Of a stretch of 38,076 nucleotides of DNA, positions 10,927 to 21,408 are shown in pieces. Within the stretch, counting starts at the first letter, position 1; the number at the start of each line of letters is the position of its first letter. Source of the DNA: Spongospora subterranea. Its lineage: Eukaryota; Endomyxa; Phytomyxea; Plasmodiophorida; Plasmodiophoridae. Position numbers and translations under genes: made by a program. Where the stretch lies: the NCBI GenBank assembly GCA_900404475.1, contig OUQQ01000413.1, positions 1 through 38,076 on the forward strand, in the 5' to 3' direction. The notes beneath the pieces were generated by a model, which did no database searches, was not told the DNA's origin, and was given only the letters and a program-made list of their open reading frames with translations.

Positions 10927-12180
10927 ATGGGATATACTCGTCCCGAACCATTATTGGAGCGGAACACGCCCGCGTCTAATCCTGTGGACGCCAGAGGTAG
11001 CGCCATCACCGATATTGACTGTGATCCTCGATTCGTATCCCCCCGGATCCTGGCGCTTCCTTCGTGGAAACCGGCTCAATCCGCCTTCGCTGCCGACCAG
11101 CTCGACGCGGAATGCGTCCTGTTCATGGTCCGCTGTGCGGGAGAGGACAGGATTGCTGTCGCCACCTCATCCGAGACGGTTCGGGTTTATGACCCAAATA
11201 CGCTTCAGCAGATACATGCTCTGTCACACCATACCGATGCGATTCGCTCTCTGAGAGCTGGTCTAGATCCAAATTGTTTGTTCACCGCCTCCGAAGACAG
11301 TAATCTCCTACGACTTTCCCATGCTAGTTCGCTATTGATTTTGACGTTTGTTCACAGAGAAGTGGACCATGATCGATCTTCGAACGGGGACGGTTGCGGT
11401 TTCGGTCAGTCACGCTGAGTCTCTGTTCTCGTTCGATTGCAATGGGACGTTAGCAGCTGCAGGTTGCGATACGTTTGGCGATATTGCCCTCTGGGATATC
11501 AGGTTTGCGAGCCGCATTTTTTTTGCACAACGCCATCATATTCCTGATATGGGTCCCCAGGTCGTTGTCCAATCAACTTGGCGTCCTTGACGAGTTTCAC
11601 ACTGAAGAAGTTAGAGATATAAGATTCCATCCCTCATTCAAATCGCTGTTATTCAGCGGGTCGATTGACTGTCTCATTAACAAGTTTGATCTGAATGCTT
11701 CAACACTTGATGACGCCCTGGTATCAGGTCTGTTATGTTTGCGACTCATCGAAGAGATCACTTATTTTTCATTGATCAGTGTTCAACACGAACCAGTCGA
11801 TAAGGTCATTTAATTTCTTCGGCAACAATCATGACTTTATCCATTGTATTTCGGAAATCGAATCGATGACTCTCTGCAGTATTGAAAATACGGAAGTTGT
11901 CGGGTTTTTTCCTGACGTCTGCGAGACTTTATCAGGCGAACTAAGCACTCGCTATCTTGTTGACTGCCATTTCGACCCATTATCGCAGAGGTTGTGTTTG
12001 ATTTCCGGAAACTACTATGGAGACGTTTTGGGCAGTTTTGTAGCTCGTGATTCGTTCGAACCTGCAATGACGCTCTTCAATGGTCATAGCTCTGGTGTTC
12101 GATCATCCTGTATACTAAATGGGAAAATACTAACGGGCGGTGAAGATTCCAGGATTGTCTCTTGGAATCTCAATACATGA
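10927..12180 (+). CDS. WDR89: WD repeat-containing protein 89-like
   Basis: Single-domain WD40 beta-propeller protein. Exons 10927-11299, 11358-11502, 11561-11727, 11780-12180 give 361 aa; the human protein is about 387. Introns are 58, 58 and 52 nt, all GT-AG, and each junction restores a WD40 strand: SED-KKWTMIDLRTG, ALWDI-RSLSNQ, DALVS-VFNTNQ. Typical family features are the DE-FHTEEVRDIRFHPS block after blade 2, FSGSIDCLINKFDLN, and the final GHSSGVRSSC...TGGEDSRIVSWNL. Its molecular role is poorly defined even in animals. The start is the first ATG of an open frame that opens directly after a GCGCCAT motif. It converges with the PPR-like gene (51 bp between stops), so the 3' ends probably overlap. 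A 120-bp piece of exon 4 is repeated at 20911-21030. Confidence 0.88.
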
Positions 12181-12231
12181 GAGATCTTTAAATAACTTCA
12201 TTGTGTAATTAAATTAATTATTGTCTATTGA

Positions 12232-14347
12232 TTAAGATAGAGCTGAAATTGGTAGTTCTGGAATTCCAAACATGTTTGGAAACTTCCTTTGGATTATGTG
12301 ATTCCTTCTAGAATTGATGTTCACTCCTGAAGCTATGGCCTTCTGAATAACGTAGGATGCAATCGCAGATGCATTGGCAGACTCGCAAAGGCGCAAGATC
12401 CGAAAAATAGTCCGAGTTAACGGTTTTTGTTTTGGCGTTTGTTCGGTAAACGAAATGAAAACCTGAAAACAGCGGTCTAAACGATTTTCATGTGAGCAGG
12501 GATTGCTAATCAGCGACCGGACTACAGAATCCAATTCATGATTGCAGCTAATCTTCCGCCTAGCAAGTTTTGTCATGGGAAACAAAGACATAAACGAGCG
12601 TTGTACAGCAGGATGATGAACAACACTGTCAGTGATTACCAGTTCAGCAGGCCAATCAATTTTCAGATGTAAATATATTCGAACCGCCAAGGAAACCGTT
12701 GACGAATGTGAAAGCGCATCGGTGCATCCTGCGCTGATCATGTTGTTGAACTGGATCAAAGCGAGTTGCCACTGGCTACTCTTCATGAAAAAGCGAATAG
12801 GGCGAATAAACAGAAATTTCAGCTCTTCACTGAAATTTGGAGAGAATTCAGAGCGCCATGTTAACAGAGTATTGACATGAAGGCTCGAGCATAAACAAGA
12901 ATTGCATATGCGGTGCCAAGCACGTGTCTCAATTGGAACTTCACGATTCATCATTTGCCTTAGAATTACGGGTGTCAACTGAAGCCAGGTATCTTGAAGA
13001 AGAGATGACGCGATCAAAATAGTATAGGCACTGCTTGAAAAAAAATCAGGTCCATCTTGCGACATTAAATATGAGACAGCAGCGTGATTATTAGCCTGTC
13101 CAAACAATTTTTTAGCACTCACAAGCGTAATAAACATCTCTTACATGTGTGTAGGCCCACATTAACCGAATCCGATCAGTCGACGAACAAATTGCGTTCA
13201 CAATCAGCTCATTTGAAGGATCTCCATATTTGCCCGATCCTAATCGAAAATGCGAAATCATATCTGAGGATAGGTGACAGTTTCGCCTGGCACATTGAAG
13301 AGCAGCTAAAGATCGTAGTTCAGGAAAATCGCCCAAACAGGAAAATATATGAGCGATAGATTTCCGGGTAAGACTGACGCCAGTCTCGATTGACCATCGC
13401 AGCCATCTAACAGACTCATCAGCGTTCGAACGGCAAATATGGCTTTGTAAAGATGACTTTGAATCCGATTTTAACTGTTCATAAAGGTGGAATGCTTCCG
13501 AAAATCGGTTTAAGAGCACAAATGTACGAATGCTCGATGCAAGAATTGTTGAGCATGGAATATTTTTGAAATCCTTCAGTACATCGATCGCAAGACGAGG
13601 CGGTAGATTTCCGACCATAAGAGCGAATACTGATCGCTGCATGGAAATGCAGCACGTACTCTGTTTAGCGAAAATCACATACAGCCGATATGCCACTTGT
13701 GATCGCCCAGAGAGCACCAAATTTTTTATGCTTTTGTTAATCTGAACTGAGTCTGCTTGATATGAGGATATCAGCAAAGCGCTGTAATGAGATAAAAGCA
13801 GATCTGCTTCTTGGTCCGATTCGATATATCTGGACAGATGCGCTAAAGCGACGTGTAACAATTTCGAGTCTGAAAAAGGCAATGAATGCTCAATACAGGA
13901 TCCAAGCAGATCCCAGAGCACGTTTTTATGAGTCTGGCCAAGTTCGATAAGGTCAATGAACGCCATGTCAAGGGATGATGAGAATGGGACTGAACCTAAT
14001 TTTAAGGCGATTTGAACTGGATGAGAATCCGGAATGGGCTTGTCCTTCTGGGTATCTTTATAGTGGAGAGTAAGGCAATGGACAGCCCATTCGCTCGGCC
14101 GTCCATAGTTTGGGGTATGAAATGCCTGGGCCATCTCATTATGGGTATTGCCTACCTTGCCCAGCAAACGAAGAACTTTATCCAGATCATCTGGATTCGC
14201 TTGCGAGCAAGACGCCAGCTCGGTAAACGCTTTCAAACTGCTCGAATGATTCCAGCCAGACGAGAGAGCTCTTTGGAAGGCGTCTCGAGGATCTAATGTG
14301 GACCGTGCAGACGAGCAGAAACATCTAAAAGAATGAAGAGAGCGCAT
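12232..14347 (-). CDS. Pentatricopeptide-repeat-like protein, probably mitochondrial
   Basis: Two exons, 14347-13145 and 13095-12232, joined by a 49-nt phase-0 intron (starts GTAAGAG, ends GGACAG); product 688 aa. The N terminus MRSLHSFRCFCSSARS is Arg/Ser-rich without acidic residues, as in mitochondrial presequences. The body is all-helical with degenerate PPR-like pairs: regions such as IRTFVLLNRFSEAFHLYEQL, SAYTILIASSLLQDTWLQL and RFFMKSSQWQLALIQFNNM follow the helix-turn-helix spacing of about 35 residues and the 'A.-.y..M' ending. By analogy with the family it would bind organellar RNA in processing or translation. The individual repeats are too diverged for me to read a binding code. 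Another alpha-solenoid family is possible. Confidence 0.6.
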
Positions 14348-14400
14348 GAAATATACTCATTGCGATATCAATAAAAGGGACAAACTATCGTTACCAGACA

Positions 14401-14800
14401 TGGCACGTTACTGTACTGTCAACGGAGGCCGCGGTAGATATAATGCGCAACATGTTGACATGACATCATGACTCCAACGTGGTGTGTAGCGCCATGTCGT
14501 CGCCCGCCTCATTCCCGATGATGCTTGCACAGAGTTTGCTGTCGCCGACGACTGGTCCTACGAAGAGGGTTGTGTGGCTGCCATCGCCCCAGGGCCGCGG
14601 TTGGTAAGCGATTACGCCGAAGCGATTACGGCCGTTCGTGTGCTTTCATGAAGTCTGTGTTACGGATGATGGTCCGAGAAGGATCTGCTGATAAACCACA
14701 TTTCTGGGCGAAATTGGCATCGTTCAAAATGATCACGCTCAGTTACAGTCGCAACAGAGTAGATCACCGGGAACTGCAGTCTCGATTGCTTTTTTGAAGT
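14401..14800 (+). CDS. Possible spliced gene of unknown function
   Basis: A stretch at 14489-14608 reads well on the plus strand (RHVVARLIPDDACTE, then FAVADDWSYEEGC and AAIAPGPRL). It is bounded by TGTGTAG at its start and GTAAGC at its end, as expected of an internal exon. An ATG at 14401 (MARYCT) could open the gene with an intron from the GT of CTGTCAACGG. The downstream exon is unclear; 14672-14797 encodes a basic segment with FWAKLASF. I recognise no family and the 3' end is unresolved. It lies between the PPR gene and the repeat island. Confidence 0.25.
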
Positions 14801-15257
14801 CCCAGTTTTCGAACAAATCAAGAACGGGTTTTGAGACGCGAACCCATTGTGTGAGATGTGGGGTTTTGAAGTTTCATTGCAATCGAAGCCGCTGCTGTTC
14901 GGTCCTTGACGGTTAGGCAATGCATCCATGGGTGATTATGTCAGGTCAAAGGGTTCATCATTGATCTCACCCTAGCACAGTCTCAAAAAGTCAGGACTCC
15001 AGTACGACCGGGGATAGTCTTTCTGTTGGCGTTTTCTGCTCGAGCCGGATGTGGAAGTTGCTCGTGATGGCAAGTCTTGTGATAGGGCCTGATCACCAGT
15101 ATAATCATCTGTCGTTATCGGTAATGATCATCTTCGCAGTCATCTGCTTGCCGATTTCCACCAGCAATCCAGGTCGTGCGTAATGATGCCATCATCGACA
15201 GTAGAGTCACCGCCTGAGTCGGCTTCCTCCGTTCTGGGTACAGTTGTCCCTTAACAA
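14801..15257. other. No gene recognised
   Basis: About 450 bases at the left edge of the repeat island, with short frames only. The sequence leads into an LTR-like fragment at 15258. Confidence 0.4.
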
Positions 15258-15464
15258 GTTTCGCATCTCAATCCTGATTTCCCTGTCGTGTTGATATTTA
15301 CGTGGTATGATATACCGTACTCTTTCACCAGGTAAATTCACTTTGTAAATTATCATTTTACGGCTACTGGATATTGAACAGATTGCACGGCCTTGCGATT
15401 ATTCTGCCAACAGTACATATATTTGAGTAGCCATTTGTTTAAGAATTTGATAAGATCGGGCAAA
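15258..15464 (+). mobile_element. LTR-like fragment of the copia element family
   Basis: The stretch from TTTCGCATCTCAATCCTGAT to TTTAAGAATTTG closely matches 23550-23745, which follows the copia-type RNase H region. The copies share the GTGTTGATATTTACGTGG and GGCTACTGGATATTGAACA blocks, with scattered substitutions and small indels. No internal element sequence is attached, so this is a solo or truncated LTR. Confidence 0.6.
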
Positions 15465-15703
15465 ACAAGAGTCCTCTGTTCCCTCTGTTCCGTCAACAAT
15501 ATTGAAATTGGGTGGACCCAACGTATCTCGTTTCTCCATACGGTAAGGTTGCCTCGTTGTCCTACCAGTTGCATCGAGATTACAAATGTGTATCTTTGCC
15601 TTTTTGGGCCTACCTTCTGATCAACTGGTTTGCCAAACAGCGCCTTCACGGATACGCTCTAGTCGCGACCACGTTTACCTCCTTGTCCGATTAGCAGAAG
15701 GGC
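15465..15703 (+). repeat. 239-bp direct repeat, left of gap
   Basis: Starts ACAAGAGTCCTCTGTTCC and ends AGCAGAAGGGC. The identical 239 bases occur at 15971-16209, directly after the run of N. Its right-hand part is also present, diverged, at 23746-23880. Confidence 0.9.
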
Positions 15704-15970
15704 NNNNNNNNNNNNNNNNNNNNNNNNNNNNNNNNNNNNNNNNNNNNNNNNNNNNNNNNNNNNNNNNNNNNNNNNNNNNNNNNNNNNNNNNNNNNNNNNN
15801 NNNNNNNNNNNNNNNNNNNNNNNNNNNNNNNNNNNNNNNNNNNNNNNNNNNNNNNNNNNNNNNNNNNNNNNNNNNNNNNNNNNNNNNNNNNNNNNNNNNN
15901 NNNNNNNNNNNNNNNNNNNNNNNNNNNNNNNNNNNNNNNNNNNNNNNNNNNNNNNNNNNNNNNNNNNNNN
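15704..15970. other. Assembly gap (267 N)
   Basis: Unknown bases. Open frames reported across it are meaningless. The identical sequence on both sides suggests a collapsed or falsely duplicated repeat. Confidence 0.98.
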
Positions 15971-16209
15971 ACAAGAGTCCTCTGTTCCCTCTGTTCCGTC
16001 AACAATATTGAAATTGGGTGGACCCAACGTATCTCGTTTCTCCATACGGTAAGGTTGCCTCGTTGTCCTACCAGTTGCATCGAGATTACAAATGTGTATC
16101 TTTGCCTTTTTGGGCCTACCTTCTGATCAACTGGTTTGCCAAACAGCGCCTTCACGGATACGCTCTAGTCGCGACCACGTTTACCTCCTTGTCCGATTAG
16201 CAGAAGGGC
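15971..16209 (+). repeat. 239-bp direct repeat, right of gap
   Basis: Same sequence as 15465-15703 with no difference I can find. Unlike the left copy it continues into unique sequence (GGGCATCATCCTCG...), which also follows the related segment at 23873. Confidence 0.9.
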
Positions 16210-16618
16210 ATCATCCTCGTTTGACACGTTTTCATGAGATGAGGTCCACATCAACAACAATACGCCGTCGTGACAAGAAGTGCATCCGTAATGGCGCTTC
16301 TCAGTTGCACAGACGGCGGGCACGATGAGGCGAAAACACCCAATTGGAATTCCCATGCAAGTGGTACAGCTAGCCGACTCCAACCAATCATTGGACCCAA
16401 AATCAATCATTTGAGGGCGAATGGCGTAGTCTATAGCTGAGGGAAATGTGGACTCCATATCTGTATCTTCAGCCAATATTCCCCAGAATCCAACGATTTG
16501 AGCGGAAAAGAATTGAGATTAATACACCAGAACAAGCCTATGAACCTGTGAATATTCGCTAAATCCATCAAGTTTATTTGAACTCATCTAGATTGTTGAG
16601 TCGTTGACCTGTCAACTC
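16210..16618. repeat. 3' flank of the Cys-rich gene duplication
   Basis: From about 16370 this sequence matches 24390-24608 with moderate divergence (shared GACTCCAACCAATCATT, GTGGACTCCATATCTG, CCATCAAGTTTATTTGAAC). The duplication therefore extends at least 240 bases beyond the stop codon. A minus-strand frame at 16165-16476 (103 aa, ten Cys) exists but is not preserved in the second copy. Confidence 0.6.
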
Positions 16619-18609
16619 TTATGTCAAGTTGTGATGATAGAGATCATATCGACAGATATCAGATCCCTTTGTTCCTGCTCCAGGACAGCAATTTTGACTA
16701 AACATGGTGTACGATATAAAGTTTCCCCATCTCCGAACAAATTCCGACGTGTTTCCACCGCAGTGACGATTCAAACAATTGCAAATAGGACGAACGAATT
16801 TGCAGATAAAACAGGATAAATTCTGATGGACCGGTATCGTTGACTTTGTCTTCGCATTCAAGAACTGCTCATACTCTTCGAGAATTTCGGAAAACATTTT
16901 GAGGATGCCTCGGGTTCTTTGGCCGCGAACTTTATGTCTTGCTGGAATATCAAATGTTGCCTTCGATTCGCAAGGATGGGTCTTCAAGCCTGGACATTTT
17001 TGCGTTCTGAATCGCGGATGTCGGAATTGATGGCCCCATTTTCCAATCCATTCATCTAAATCTTTGCCACAGTGATGAACCCAGCACCCCCAAATGGGAT
17101 TCGCAGACCGGTAATAAAAATTTGCAAAACGACGTCGAGCCGTACGGCCACCTGATTGGTATTTCTGGATGAATTCCCAATACAGATTGAGTATGTTAAT
17201 CGAGTCTTTTGACTTCAAAATAGCACCATGAATAGCATCGAGGTCAATTGAATCGGACATGTCTCTACAAACATAAATGTTTACCAATTTTTGTAAGAAA
17301 ACAGCGAATGAAAACCTTTCGTCAGAGGTTGAGACATCTTTTGTCCTCAGATAACCGCAGGTGTGATGATATGATCCACGACCGCTGCAGCATTCCTGTT
17401 TGAAGTTACGGTGGTCAAAACACGGGCCCCAACGTGTCTGGAACAGGGCGATGTCTTTAGCGCAACATATTATCAGACAATGAAGAACGGGTGTGCAGGT
17501 GGACTGGAGACACGAAGACACGTAGCGACTCATATTGCCGATCAACACGTTGGACGAGATCATCAAAACAAAATTCGAGATTAGGATCAGTTTTTGCAGG
17601 GTGCTGGTTGCCTTTTCGATACGCTGAAGAAAATCGATGTTATATTGCCCGACCACAAATGTGTCATTCGGCGCCGACTTTCCGACCAACAGTAGTTCCG
17701 ACATGGCGATACTGTCGTGAAATTCGGCCTCGGCTGGGTTCGGCACCTTTCCCTAAGCAGACGATCACGATTGTGATCATCACATCCCAGACAGAGTGGA
17801 CCACAACAGTACTGACCAGGAACACACAGTGGCTATCATAGTCTTTGACCTCATTTAGGTCGTTTATGAGCGGCAAGAGCATTGCCAATTCTTGCAAGTA
17901 TTTGCCTTGAAAGAACAACCATTTTTTGAGTGCACTAAGCTCCGGAAATTGGTTGCAATTCTCGGCAATCAACTTCTCACGAACGCCATCAAGCTGATCT
18001 TCCGGATTAGTCGTCTTTTGGCGACAATCGTTGCGGCAATCGAATCTGTTGCCCTCTACGCTTGGAATTGACTGTTGACCATCAATACTGATACGCCATG
18101 TATCAATTGAACTCGTGCTCGGATTCCAATCCTAAAGCAAACTTAGCAAACCGGACCAGAATTTGAACATAAACTGAACGGCTAAGTTTTTCGAGGGAAT
18201 TTCACCAAACCCATGGGCGTTTCTGTTAGTGGGCACGAGATTATCTCGAAAGTCTTTGAAGGACAACATTTCCGAATTGATCGGAATTCGATTCGAATTG
18301 TTCAGGCAATCGAGGTTCTGGTCATTCCATCTCAACTGTTGAGAATCAATACTTGAACCCGTGATCGTGCCCAATTCCTAAAAACACATTGAGCAAAACG
18401 AATCACGATTTCAACATGAACTTAATGGCTACATTGATCGAATAACTTTCACCAAACTGGTCGACACCATTGATATCTGAACAATCAAACGCCAAAAAGG
18501 AATCGCCTTGCATCAACTGTTGGTCCCATGTCATCGAATATTCGAATACTGGAAACTGTATATTGTGGGTGTCGCCAAGGATCATTGCCCACTCCTGCGA
18601 CTGAGACAT
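16619..18609 (-). CDS. Modular Cys-rich protein, copy 1 (unknown family)
   Basis: Exons 18609-18433, 18377-18180, 18131-17817, 17752-16619; introns 55, 48 and 64 nt, all phase 0; 607 aa. Exons 1-3 each encode a variant of one module: an I-D/W-D-x-QQ core, a 6-10 residue spacer, then (F/L)DC (TWDQQ...AFDC, IDSQQ...NLDC, IDGQQ...RFDC), followed in exons 2 and 3 by a charged helix (FRDNLVPTN / VREKLIAEN). Exon 4 has a helical N-terminal part (SELLLVGKSAP...), then three diverged units with Cys/His pairs and a (R/K)WG core: HC...TRWGPCF...CCSGRG, HHCG...GKWGHQF...CPG, RHCG...RRWGNF...CCPGAG. No signal peptide or transmembrane segment is evident. Metal binding by the Cys/His units is plausible but inferred. 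The splice model is supported by copy 2, where frames and introns are conserved. I recognise no known family. Confidence 0.7.
18378..18432 (-). other. Intron 1 of Cys-rich copy 1, similar to intron 2
   Basis: Begins GTAGCCATTAAG and ends GTGTTTTTAG. Its body aligns with the exon 2/intron 2 junction (TTAGCCGTTCAG...TTTGCTTTAG), with shared TTCATGTT/TTTATGTT and GTTTTGCT/GGTTTGCT blocks. This indicates that an exon and its following intron were duplicated together. Confidence 0.65.
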
Positions 18610-19640
18610 GGCGTGCTGAATGAATCAATGTTTTCAATTATTTGGAGCGACGTTCCCTGATCCATACCGTTAAAGTGGAGGAGGCGATTGTTGGGGCGAC
18701 ATAGGCCTGACAAGAGCCAAGCGGATTGTCGTCACCAGGTTCAGATTCATTTGTCGAAGATCGAGTCGTCCCGATCGCCACAAACAGCAATCCCAACATG
18801 TTGAGGGCACACATTGGAGAAATGGCGCAAAAGTAGCGCCGTTCGCCAAGTGGTAACGATGAGTTCTGAGTCAACGATAAGACGAACGGCTCTTGGTGTC
18901 GCCGTGTCGTCATTGAATGAGACGAACGGCTCTAGGTGTCGTATAAGAAGGATCGAAGACATGTTCCTTAAGTTCTCTCCAAATTCAGATACCCGATTGT
19001 CCCCTTCAATCTGGTCAACTTTCCTGCTCCTTCATATGTCAACTCTCGTCTTGTGAATCCCCATCGCCATCAACGTATCATCTGATCGTCAATGTTCCCA
19101 ATCAAATATTCCCTTCGGAACCGGACACCAATCTGATGTGATGATCTGGGTTCCCCATCTCCAATCACTACCCTATCTCTCCTTGTTCAACGTTTTCCGT
19201 CGATAAAAATTTCGACAGGATTTCAACAGCAAGTTTTCCCGCTACTGCAGGTAGTAGAGGCGTTTTTTTTATGATCTAGTGTTGATCAAAGTACATATAA
19301 TGAAAATCATGTGTTGGTCATTGCGTCTCGCAAATTCATCTTCGTCAGAAGTGAATAGTGAGGAGTTTGCCATCTCGGGCCAATGGCCCGATTCCCTTAG
19401 GGCGATGCCAATGACAATGGCGAAAGAGCGTCATAGTTTAGTAAAAAACCCAGAGCAGCAACGACCATTACCTAGGGACATCTGTATCGCCTCTTGAAGA
19501 GTCGCCATTGTCAATAAACCATGGCCAGTTACTTCTAACGTTTTTAATTGACATCACTATAATCACGTCCTTCACAATCATTTCCCGTCAGAAGTGCATG
19601 ATCATCTCCTGCAACGAGCGAACTTCTTTTCGCGAATATT
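18535..19640. repeat. 1.1-kb direct repeat, unit 1 (5' flank of Cys-rich gene)
   Basis: From exon 1 of the Cys-rich gene to GCGAATATTTATTGA, this sequence recurs almost base for base at 19785-20893, offset about 1.25 kb, with a few substitutions and small indels. A more diverged version lies at 26540-27332, and the distal third at 30695-31012. Confidence 0.88.
18638..18962 (-). CDS. Possible short gene upstream of Cys-rich copy 1
   Basis: Minus-strand frames with a shared C-terminal stretch (CAISPMCALNMLGLLFVA ... TVWIRERR) occur here (91 aa, 18913-18638), at 20211-19882 (109 aa, intact) and at 26887-26654 (77 aa). The N-terminal frame differs between copies because of a 4-base indel at TTGGC/CGAACGG, and the third copy has a 25-bp tandem insertion. 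This could be a small hydrophobic-segment protein or simply conserved 5' flank of the neighbouring gene. Confidence 0.25.
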
Positions 19641-19784
19641 TATTGACCCAGTCGCGGGCGGCCGGTGGTTCTGAACGAATCGACCATCATGGAGTCGGAC
19701 CCAGAATCGACCTCGGGGTGGCGCTGTGGGTGTACTTGCGACTGACCTCGACGCTCCTGGGCGCGTTCAAATAGGCGATCACCN
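19641..19784. other. Repeat junction ending in a single N
   Basis: About 140 bases, noticeably more GC-rich than its flanks (CGGGCGGCCGG, CCTCGGGGTGGCGC), with no match elsewhere in the window. It ends at an unknown base (19784) where the second 1.1-kb repeat starts mid-exon. This looks like an assembly join. Confidence 0.6.
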
Positions 19785-20893
19785 TTCGAATACTGGAAAC
19801 TGTATATTGTGGGTATCGCCAAGGATCATTGCCCACTCCTGCGACTGAGACATGGCGTGCTGAATGAATCAATGTTTTCAATTATTTGGAGCGACGTTCC
19901 CTGATCCATACCGTTAAAGTGGAGGAGGCGATTGTTGGGGCGACATAGGCCTGACAAGAGCCAAGCGGATTGTCGTCACCAGGTTCAGATTCATTTGTCG
20001 AAGATCGAGTCGTCCCGATCGCCACAAACAGCAATCCCAACATGTTGAGGGCACACATTGGAGAAATGGCGCACAAGTAGCGCCGTTCGTTTTGCCAAGT
20101 GGTAACGATGAGCTCTGAGTCAACGATAAGACGAACGGCTCTTGGTGTCGCCGTGTCGTCATTGCATGAGACGAACGGCTCTAGGTGTCGTATAAGAAGG
20201 ATCGAAGACATGTTCCTTAAGTTCTCTTCAAATTCAGATACCCGATTGTCCCCTTCAATCTATTCAACTTTCCTGCTCCTTCATATGTCAACTCTCGTCT
20301 TGTGAATCCCCATCGCCATCAACGTATCATCTGATCGTCAATGTTCCCAATCAAATATTCCCTTCGGAACCGGACACCAATCTGATGTGATGATCTGTGT
20401 TCCCCATCTCCAATCACTACCCTATCTCTCCTTGTTCAACGTTTTCCGTCGATAAAAGTTTCGACAGGATTTCAACAGCAAGTTTTCCCGCTACTGCAGG
20501 TAGTAGAGGCGTTTTTTTTATGATCTAGTGTTGATCAAAGTACATATAATGAAAATCATGTGTTGGTCATTGCGTCTCTCAAATTCATCTTCGTCAGGAG
20601 TGAATAGTGAGGAGTTTGCCATCTCGGGCCAATGGCCCTATTCCTTAGGGCGATGCCAATGCCAATGGCGAAAGAACGTCATAGTTGAGGCAAAAACCCA
20701 GAGCAGCAACGACCATTACCTAGTGACATCTGTATCGCCTCTTGAAGAGTCGCCATTGTCAATAAACCATGGCCAGTTACTTCTAACGCTTTTATTGACA
20801 TCATTATAATCACGTCCTTCACAATCATTTCCCATTAAAAGTGCATGATCATCTCCTGCAACGAGCGAACTTCTTTTCGCGAATATTTATTGA
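19785..20893. repeat. 1.1-kb direct repeat, unit 2, with truncated gene start
   Basis: Second copy of 18535-19640. It contains only the first 23 codons of the Cys-rich gene (ATG at 19853, minus) before the sequence breaks at the N. It includes the intact 109-aa frame 20211-19882. The near-identity to unit 1 implies a recent duplication or an artefact. Confidence 0.85.
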
Positions 20894-20910
20894 TCATATG
20901 CAGCAAAGCC

Positions 20911-21030
20911 TGCGAGAATTTATCAGACGAACTAAGCACTCGCTATTTTGTTGACTGCCATCTCGACCCATAATCGCAGAGGTTGTGTTTGATTCCCGGA
21001 AACTACTTTGGAGACGTTTTGGGCAGTTTT
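20911..21030 (+). pseudogene. 120-bp copied fragment of WDR89 exon 4
   Basis: Aligns without gaps to 11920-12039 of WDR89 with 7 mismatches in 120 bases (my count, about 94% identity). The block runs from TGCGAGA to GGGCAGTTTT and lies between the 1.1-kb repeat and the copia element. No intron boundary is included, so it does not show whether the copy passed through RNA. Confidence 0.9.
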
Positions 21031-21408
21031 ATTATAGAGGATGAGCACAGGGAAATAATACTAATTCAACATGGATCTAATGTTACAATCATATTTCCTG
21101 AGCTTCATTCACCCTAATAAATTCATTCTGATATTCATCGGTTTACATCAGGGTCAAACGTCTGAAAAGATTAACAGTCGAAGAAAGCGAATATTCGATA
21201 CACTTTGCGTAATATCTCGACTACCCCAACGTTTCAAGGCTTCAAGCCAAGTATACTATCATAACGTTTCCCCGACAGCACAAAGCGCTAGAGTTCAACG
21301 TTACTAAGTGACTTCACGTTACCACTGCAGTTTACGTTACAATGTTCTCCACCCAGAGATCATTTCACTACGACATCAACGTTACACATACGCTCACGTT
21401 ACAGTATC

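Noticed and set aside
12632..14296. Plus-strand frames opposite the PPR-like gene
   Set aside because: The minus strand carries two long frames joined by a good 49-nt intron with a mitochondrial-type start; the plus frames are short and unrelated.
15586..16155. Frames of 98-154 codons spanning or flanking the N gap
   Set aside because: They are mostly X residues or duplicated flank, without independent evidence.
20911..21030. An independent second WDR89 gene
   Set aside because: Only 120 bases match; no flanking exon or intron sequence of WDR89 is present on either side.
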